This document shows, in pieces, positions 55,700 through 64,000 of a stretch of DNA of 64,000 nucleotides. The stretch is from Chamaea fasciata (taxonomy: Eukaryota > Chordata > Aves > Passeriformes > Sylviidae): assembly GCA_029207755.1 (NCBI GenBank), contig JARCOQ010000006.1, forward strand, positions 68,298,093-68,362,092, read 5' to 3'. The number at the start of each line of letters is the position of its first letter. Positions within the stretch are counted from its first letter, which is position 1. Below the pieces are notes generated by a model that saw only the letters and a list, made by a program, of their open reading frames with translations, made no database searches and was not told where the DNA came from. The position numbers and the translations under genes are program-made.

Positions 55700-58600
55700 A
55701 AGCGCAGGGGACCAAAAGAAAAAAAAAAACCGTGGTGGGTTTTCCTTTTAATATTCCCTGGCACATGAGTGAAAGCAACACAAATACGATTTACGCACGG
55801 ATAAAACCAGGGTCGAGGACCGGGAATCGCGGATGTGCTTCCCTCCCCCCAGCAGGTTTCGTTTCTCTCGCAGAGCATGAGCGGGACCAAATGCCACGTT
55901 GAAGGCACGGGTCGCTCCCTGGCTTTTCCTGAGCACTGTCGTGTCCAGCAGCCCTGTATTATGTCAAAAATCTGGCATGGCAGGCAGTGGCACATCTGTT
56001 AGGTGTGGATGACATTCATTAGCCAAGGTTCTCTGCTAAACGGCCTGCCAGAGTCTCAGCAGCGCTGCCCAATGCCAATCACTCGTCTGCTGCCAGCTCA
56101 AAGGCAATCCTGCTTCAGGAATGGCTCCTTTCCATGCTGGCAGGAGTAAGAGAGGAAACAATGCTTTTAGATGTTTGGGATGTGAGCAGGGTTGCACATG
56201 GGAGCAGCAAGCAGATGTAGCAGGAGAGGAGATGAAGTTGTGAAGTGTCATTCAATAATTGCAGCACAAGGGAGATGTGCTGGTGAGCTGAGGTTTGGGA
56301 GGGGAAATTGTTAACCCCTTTCCAAACCACAAGGCAGACACTGGTGGATGCTTTTTGGAAAGGAAACATAATGAGGCTAATGCAGCAAATGGCCTGCTTG
56401 TGCTTATGGAGGACGCACAGAACAACACAGAGAGATTCATGCCAGGACAGCCGGGAAAACCGCCCAGGCCAGGGGAGGGAGCTGCACTGACCTGCTCAGG
56501 GAGCAGCCTGGCTCAGATGTCTCCTTCCCCTCTGGGGGTCTACCTGCTGTAGCCTGGAGAGCCACCCTGCTTGTGACATAGTTGGCTCAGTGCTGGCCCT
56601 GACAGCTTGGTTCACAGCCCAAAGGGGCAGCTGCACACCCAGAGCAGGCTGGGCACTCACTGCCCTGCCCTACAAGAGATGTGGAGATCAGAGGTGGAAG
56701 GCAGGAGCATCTGCTTGGCACTGCTACAAACATCATTCTCTGGGAAGAGAGGCTCCATTTTCCTCTGCTCAGAAGCTCTGGAAAGATACTTGTTCCTACA
56801 AAGGAATTAAAACACCTCAGCTGGAGATAGATATAAGCATGTTAACCTTCCCCTCTTATTAATTTAATAAATTTACAACCACAGAATGAAGCTTGAATTT
56901 GAGCCACTATTCCAGGGAGCCTGGGGAGGCAACCTCAAATAGATGCTCAGTGCAAGCTCCCCTCAGTCCTGTTTTCTCTTAGCTTCCATTCTGACTTCTA
57001 TTTCTGTTTATGTCCATTCAGGTTGTGGTTCATAAAATGTGTGAGATGCTACCTACACCCCCCACCCCCCCGAGCTCTTGCCTCACAGATAATTCCTGTG
57101 ACAGCCTCAGTTTCTTAAATGTTCCAAAAATTACTTTTGCTTGCACCATGAAAGACCACTGGCCGCTTGCAGCACCTTTCATGCTTCCTTCAGCCAGGCA
57201 GGGAATCACAGGCTACTCACCCAGGACTGGCTTCTCTGCAATTACCTGTGCTATTAAATCCCCATGTACACCAAGAGCCCTCCCAGGTCAGCACAACTGT
57301 TCCACAGTGGAGCCCATCTCTGACACCGCGCATGCTCTTCCCACAGGCAGTGGCTTCCCCGACATCCTCTGCCTGACCATCTGCGGCACAGCTCAGCTGT
57401 GAGCCCTTTCCTTCTGCTCTCACCTCCCCAGGAAGTCGTTCTGCTCCGTCTGCATTCTGGACTGAGCCTTATCCACCTTCTGTTTCTGTGCTGGGTTTGT
57501 CTCTGTTCTGGCTAGTTGGTCAGCCTCAACCAACGAATATCTGCACATTATAAGAGATTTTCCCAATTTCCTACTTTTTTTTTTTTTTAACGCTCACTGT
57601 ACCACATACACCCCAACACACTTCTGGCAGAGGCTATGTGAGCCCCATAACCTCCCATCCTCAGACACTAGAATTGGGTGGCTTTAAGAGCAGGAGCCAA
57701 ATCAAGAGACAGAGATGCAATGCTTCTCCCACCTCTCCAAACATTATACCTTCGTTTAAATACATGAGTAATCCCACTGGATCTACTCCAGTGCTTAAAG
57801 TTAAGCCTATTAAGTGTTCACGGAGCAGTGGTCTGCAGACAGAGGAGTCAGAAGAAAAGGGAAAGGGGAGAGTGGCAGGCCATTCTGGCAGGGAGCCATG
57901 GTGGCAAGAAACACCTCCCTTCTCTCCTTCCCCTCAGGGTCACCTTCTCCTCTGGCTACTCCCAACTGCCCCAACACCAGGCTCCCCTCAGTGTTTGGTG
58001 CTGTCACTGATATCAGCGATGTGAGGGCAGTAACAGTGAGGCAAGATGAAGCAGGGGGGGAAAAGCGCTTTAAAAACTTGTCAAAACAAAAGCCTGGATT
58101 AATTTTTAATGCCAGGTTGGGCTTTGCAGTCACTGTGTTGGGAACTATATTTTGTTTTGTTTTCGAGATGCTTCTTGCAAAACTCATTGTGTTCACCATC
58201 ATTATTTTCAGACAATGATATGGGAGCGAGAGAAGTTATCCCTGCTCCTACAAGGAGGGCTCTAGGAAAGCATTCATGCACGTGATTTCCTTTGCTCTCC
58301 GAGGATTTCAAGCATGTACTTAGATTTAAGCCTGAGTGCTACTTTTTGTAACAGGGAGCATCTCTTAGAAACAGGACTTGATTCAAAACCTGCACAAAAC
58401 CTGAACTCTGGCTCTTGACACTGCTTCAAGCACTGGAAAATCTCCTGCCTTGGCCGCAACAAAGCTGTGTCCCACCCTTTGATGCATTTCTTGGCACGTG
58501 CACATTCTAATTCCCGACATCACCCTTTCTTCCCCTTTTCTTAGCTGGCTTTTCTCTGGGCACAATGCATTATGCCTTCCTGTATGTACTACTCCATACT
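55700..58600. other. Non-coding, nothing recognised
   Basis: No exon or repeat family identified. A T run lies at about 57578-57590. Confidence 0.45.
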
Positions 58601-59050
58601 GCTTGCACAATGTTTTGCATGATCTAATATTCTTTGTTCAAAACTGCAAGAAAATCTAAATAAAGACTATAGCGTGTCGCATCAGTATAGGCATCAGCTA
58701 ACGTTTTCCATGGCATATGGTACTTCAGAAGCCATATGTACCACTGTTTAGTGATTCTGGCAAAGAGGCGCAGAATGGTGAAATCCAACTGCCAGGATTT
58801 CTGAAAACAAATATGTAAATGCTCCAGTGCTTTTGTTATTCATAACATACCTCTAACACAGCACATACAATATGCTGTTCATTCTGTAACGAGTATACTA
58901 CTAAACTGTATTTGCTTCCGTTCTCATTTTAAAAGATTATTTTGTTCTGTATATGATTCTGCCATCCTCTCTATCAAAATCAATCTAAATTGCAATTCAG
59001 AAAAGGCATTTTATCTATTTTAAAGCATACACTATGGGGAAGATTATGTA
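58600..59050. promoter_or_regulatory. Possible conserved non-coding element
   Basis: Stop-rich AT-leaning stretch with TTTTGCATGATCTAATATTCTTTGTTC (an octamer-like TTTGCAT, 11 nt later a SOX-type CTTTGTTC), CATATGGTACTTCAGAAGCCATATG and CATTTTATCTATTTTAAAG. Motif order looks like developmental enhancers. No comparison was possible. Confidence 0.35.
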
Positions 59051-59059
59051 CCTATGCAA

Positions 59060-62000
59060 GGGTCTCATATCAGAACAAAGACAGACGTTATCTCTGCAGC
59101 CTGACGAGTGGAATAAAAGCAAGGAAGAGAAGTGCACTTAAGCAGATCAGTTGCATGGAGCAAAGCTTCTTCAGCCAGGAATAACCTCCCAGGGAACACG
59201 GGTGGGTTGCCCCTGCTCACAGGCTACTGCAAAGCAAGCAGGCGGACAAAGCATTTGTGAACAGGCCCTCAGAAACAATAGCCGGGAAGGAAAGAGAGGA
59301 TTCCAGACACGTGGTCCTAGGTGGATGGCGGCTGCCAAACTCAGACTTGGGCTGGGGTCGGTCCTGGTGAGCCAAGGCTCGGCCAGCAGCCGCGGACAAA
59401 GGGGATGGTCCGTGGCTGGAGACTTGTTCCCAGAAGGGCTGGCAGCACCAACACCGAGGTGTTGGGGCAGTGCACAGGGCTCATGTGGAGCACTTGTGCA
59501 TCACTAAAAGCTTCAGACCCCATCAGCCAAAACAGAAGCCCTCCTTCCAGAGCCAGCACCAGCAGGTAAACTGCAATCAACACACAATTCCATTAACCAC
59601 CTCTGACAGCGCTACTCCAGGTGTTCCTCTCGTCCGCAGAGAGCTTGCCATCTCTGCCTGGGATCTTGCTGTGCTGAAGGATTTCAAAATGTTGCTGTTT
59701 AGCATTAAGCCTCCCCATTCACAGCAAACATTTTAACATTATCTGTTGCCACCATTGCCTCTGTCTTTCGGTTTATCAGTGTCCACAGAGACTGAAATTG
59801 TGGGAGTGACCGAGCCCATTCACAGGTCGCTCTGCAGCTCGCTCCTGCCTCAGAAGCAGGGCTCCTGTACATCCCCAGAGCCAGCACTCAGCATCCCGCA
59901 GCTCCTGGTGACACCAGGGGACCAGGCAAACCTCGGGAGGAGAGCACAGATACCAGTGCCTCCAAGAAAACCCTCTTGGGTTTTCCAGTCTATTGCTTAA
60001 CTAATGTTGTTGAAAACAACAATGAACCCATGACTCCCAGTCTCAGCAAAACACTGTCACCCTACAGAGTCCTGAAAAAATTCAGCCATCTCCAGAAATG
60101 ACAGTGTTATTCAAGACACACAGATGCCTTTTTCCCAAGAGATTGAGGACTGCTGCTCCTTTCTTTGTCAGTCTTGCACTGCAGCATCCCATTTCAGCAA
60201 GCACAATCTCCCTCATCAGGGTTTCGTGCCCACCACCACCACTTCCCTTGCACATCAGACCTGCTCATTACCTCCTGTCTCCTGCCAGCCCCCAATGCTT
60301 TATCCTAAGCTCAAACCATCTGGGTGCCCAAGCAATTCCTTTTTGGTAGGATTTTTCCCCTGCAACATAAACTGGGATCCCACTTTCCTCCTCTCAAGTT
60401 ACATAGATACTCTGTTCTAAAGCTTAAACCAGACCTCTGCATGCAGCCAGGCCTTTCACCTCTAAACACTGTTTTTTTCTATTCTATCACAGAAGAAATC
60501 CTTAACATAAGCCTTTATGTTTTGGTACTTTTGTAGGTCCTTCAGCCAGAGTCTGGTTTGTTTTTTTTTTTTCTATTCTGTTCTAGCCAGCAGGTGATAA
60601 AAAATTGCCATAAGAAATGTTGGCTTTGAGCATAAGTGCCTGGATTAGAAAAAGAGACAATTAGAAAGTGCAAAGTGGCAAAAAGCTCTAAGAAGCCAAA
60701 AATAAAAGAACAAACATGCAATCTGGCTATCAAAAAAAGCCATGTTTTCCCCTTGCTGCGGTAAAAATCAACACTGTCAAAATTACAAAGTATTTTGAAA
60801 GACAGGAAGTCATGGAGAGAGGGAAAAACAGTCCCACATAGTCAAAAAGGGAAGGCCTGGGAAAAGCCACCTGAAGGAGATGACAAAGGATGGGACAGGA
60901 AAAGGCAAGCACCTCGCACTGTGCTGCCCAGATGCTGTAGTGATCCTGCAGCTGCCGGGTGAGACAAACTACCCTGAGTGAAGGGAGCCAAAAAAAGAGC
61001 CTGCTGATTGAGCTGGTTCACATGAACCCGCATTTATGGCAGAGCAAAGGTCAGTCTTGTATTACCTCTTGTGAATCCCTCTTGAACGAGCAAGCTGGGG
61101 ATTTGATGAGCACAGGACAAAGATTTATCAACATGCCAGGGGTTGCTGGCCCTAACTCTTAACCTGCTGGCAGAGGTTGGGGCTTCTCATTAAGAGGGGG
61201 CTATGCATGGAATACTTGCAGGCTTCAGCCAAGAGTAAATGTGATCTCAGCCCACACAATTTGCCACTGCCTAAGAGACACCAGATTATTTTCTCTCAGC
61301 ATGGAAGTCAGCAGCCCCCTGGAGCAGCAGAGAGCACAGAGGGGATAGTGAAGGGAAAGCTGGAAGGGGGTCTCATAATACATTGTTCATCATATCTGTG
61401 AGCTCTAGATCAGCAGAGAAAACCCAACTGTCCCTTCAAGCTGTACTCCTGTGCTCCACAGGCACCCCCTTTCGGGAGCCAGGCAAGCACCCACTGCCAC
61501 TGCCAGGACAGGCCCCTCCTGGACAGGCTTGCTCCCTCTCCTAAATCCCCTGTCTTGATTGCACAAGCAACTGTGGTTCCAGGAGGAAAGAATAACCTGA
61601 GCAATTGGGTATTAACAACAACACATCCTTCTGCCTCTCCTATTAATTGTTTTCAAGGCCCATGTCCCTGCACCCCAGTCCCTCCACCTGGATCACATCA
61701 CCTCTGACTGCCTGTGCATGAGCTGCTTGGTTATTTTCCCCTGCTTCTTCCTGAAGTGTTTCTATGAACACTGCTGAATCCATCAGACTTCATTATTTGA
61801 GATCCAGCACCACTTTGAGACTCTTGAGCTTTCCCCAGAATCTAAAATGAAACAACCTCAAAACATGGACTATGGGGTTTGACACTTGGTGTTCTTGCAC
61901 ACTTCACACTTGTCCCCACCTTTTTCTTTTCCTGTTGTGACCTGAATACCCTATGGTGCTGGCTGAGAGGACGTAAATTCACTCCCTCCTTCCCTTCCTG

Positions 62001-64000
62001 CAGCCTCTGGCAAAGCTCTCAGTTGCCGTGTTTCCCTCTTCACTCAGTTGAGAGATGCAAAGATTTCTCACCCAAGAGACACCATCCCAAGGATCTTCCC
62101 AGCCCCTCTGAGACACATACCCCCATGTCTCTTCAAGCACCTGGGCTGCAGCAGGCACAGCTGGAAGAGCCAGGCAAGGACTAGAAGAGGGATTCCCAAT
62201 GCATGCTCCTGCAGAGTGAGTGAATAATTTCTCTCCTGCAGTTAGTGCCAGCACTTGCTCTTTGCCAATTGGCAGAGGGTTCTGCTTCCTTTTCTGAGGA
62301 ATGCTTACACATCCACCTTTCCCCCACCCCAATGGGAAACCACAGAGGCTGGGGGAGTCTTCCCAGGCAGCCAGGCATCTGAAGGAGCTGCAGGCTTGGG
62401 GGAGGAGGAGGAACCCAGCAGAGAAGCCAGATTTTACTTCACAAACGTCTTTTAGCTGAAGAGGAGCAGGGAGCACATCTCTCCCTCACCTGAGAGTTCC
62501 CATGGGAACACAGAAGGGCGGTGTAACAGCAAATTTTGGAACGGGCACGTCTGCAAACAACTTCTGATCTAATATTTGAGTCCTCAGATGTTCAGCCACT
62601 TGCACATACTGCATGAGTGCCTGATTTGCATGGGATTTGTATTTGTTGGTATTCACATTCGTAGGAGAATGCATACATTAGATTAATGTCATCACAGTTT
62701 ATGGAGATCATCTGTGCCACAGCACCAGCTCAGGGCTCTGATTGCATTCTGTGCCCTGTGGCACATGGCAGCCCCTCCTGCCCTGCCAGGGCCACCAAGA
62801 GTCAATATGGCTGTGGCAGGCTGAGCCCCGAGGCAGTCCTGCTGAGCTTGCCTCTTTTTAACACAAAAGTTTAAAGATCATTTGGAGTAACTGTCTAAAA
62901 TTGCTTAGCCCACATCCCAAAGGTAAAATTAATCCAACTATTTGGATTTATTCTCTTGTATTTGTTTGTATGAACCTATAGCACACTCCACAGCCTCATT
63001 TTTAGTGCCTACTTAAAGACATTCAGCTGTCAAACAGACAAACTAGGTGGTCCCTTTTTGTCTTGCAAGAGCATCCCTCTCACAGTAAAATGGGATGGTT
63101 ATAATTCCCTCCCTGTTTGCCATGACACCTGGGTGCTCTCATCTGCTAGACAGCTGTAAGCTGTCACTAGAGATGCTGTTCTCACGGAAGCGTTGCTGGG
63201 CTCAGTCAGACACTCTTTGTAAAGCAGATGGAACACCTCAGAAGAACAGCACTGCAGCAACAAAAGCTCATTTTCTGCTAGGGGATTTCTGTTATTGGGC
63301 AATGCTTCCTCCAGGTGACTTCACACCCCAGTGAGCCCACATGCCAGCAGAGTCCAATGATGATTCTGTTAACCTACTTCCACTTCTGATGCCTGGCAGT
63401 TCCACTTCCCAAGGCTGGCCACCAGACTCCTTTCCATCTCTGCACTTCCAAATCACAGAGGAGCGATAGCAATGAGGGCTCAACCCCCACTGTGGCCTTG
63501 CCACCCAGGATTTCTGATAGATCAGGATTTCTACTCTGTCCCCATGGAACGGTGCACACACGAAGCTCTCATGTTGGCACCCACATCCGAGCCACTTCTC
63601 GTGCACATGATCTGCAGAATCTGTCTCAATCTTGATGGTGCAACCCAGAGGAAGTGGGTGGCAAAAAGGAAGAGCACACATTTCCAAATGTAGCGATGAT
63701 TTCACGCTTACCCAAGTAACAGGCCAAGTAATACCTTTTGCCTGCCCTTAAAATCCTTTTCCTCTGCAGCACGTGCCACCAGCCCATGCTCCAGCCCATG
63801 CTCCAGCTACCTGCACAATACAGATCCTTCCGTTGCTCGTTACCCAGGCACAGCTCTCCCACCCCACAGCACAGCTCCCATCCCACACCATTTGACACTT
63901 GGAGATGCTGTGGTATGCATAACTCACCCAAGAGAAGGGCATACCCTGTTCCAACTTGGGTAAGCAGACACAATTTCAATTTATGGCTCTTACAAACAAA
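59060..64000. other. Non-coding, nothing recognised apart from a possible element at 60.55-60.75 kb
   Basis: No exon with known homology on either strand. The stretch 60540-60740 (GCAGGTGATAAAAAATTGCC, GGATTAGAAAAAGAGACAATTAG, AAAATAAAAGAACAAA) has the look of a constrained regulatory segment. Confidence 0.4.

Overview
This is vertebrate nuclear DNA, almost certainly from a bird. The evidence is two CR1 retrotransposon 3' ends with the ATTCTRTG-type terminus, two solo retroviral LTRs, and two recognisable multi-exon genes with GT-AG introns and very GC-rich third positions. The exons read as FGF5 and PRDM8, neighbours in tetrapods, both transcribed on the minus strand in the conserved order PRDM8 then FGF5. 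I cannot name the species; CR1 plus the compact layout fits a bird, and the order is not determinable by eye.

Layout. 1-32 kb: no recognisable protein-coding exon, but three orphan CpG islands (about 14.5-15.2, 17.9-18.3 and 28.55-29.7 kb). The first holds a 43-bp x 10 minisatellite, minus-strand CCAAT boxes and a minus-strand splice donor preceded by a short ATG. It is a candidate first exon of the gene downstream of FGF5, perhaps CFAP299. This segment also holds two solo LTRs of one family in opposite orientation (154-906 and 19783-20521), a CR1 tail with an open reading frame (12.65-13.1 kb), and old duplicated blocks (13.68-14.29 with 15.78-16.92 kb; 15.2-15.6 with 27.95-28.32 kb).

31-39 kb: FGF5, three coding exons, 239 residues, with a TATA box and CpG island at the 5' end. 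39-45 kb: spacer with AT-rich and A-rich simple repeats and a homeodomain-type palindrome. 45.4-48.4 kb: PRDM8, three coding exons, 610 residues, with a splice acceptor two bases before the start codon, so its 5' UTR is split. 48.4-51.9 kb: PRDM8 upstream CpG islands broken by two AT-rich stretches that look like regulatory DNA. 54.6-55.7 kb: another CpG island. 56-64 kb: ordinary non-coding DNA with two stretches that look constrained.

Function. FGF5 is a secreted FGFR ligand. PRDM8 is a nuclear PR-domain zinc-finger repressor of neuronal and retinal development. They are linked by position rather than by pathway. The most interesting local biology is (a) the FGF5 exon-2 region, where skipping exon 2 would open a long alternative frame and a C-run/G4 tract lies just inside the 5' splice site, and (b) the minisatellite-bearing orphan promoter at 15 kb. 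I see no prokaryote-type system, CRISPR array, tRNA or rRNA gene.
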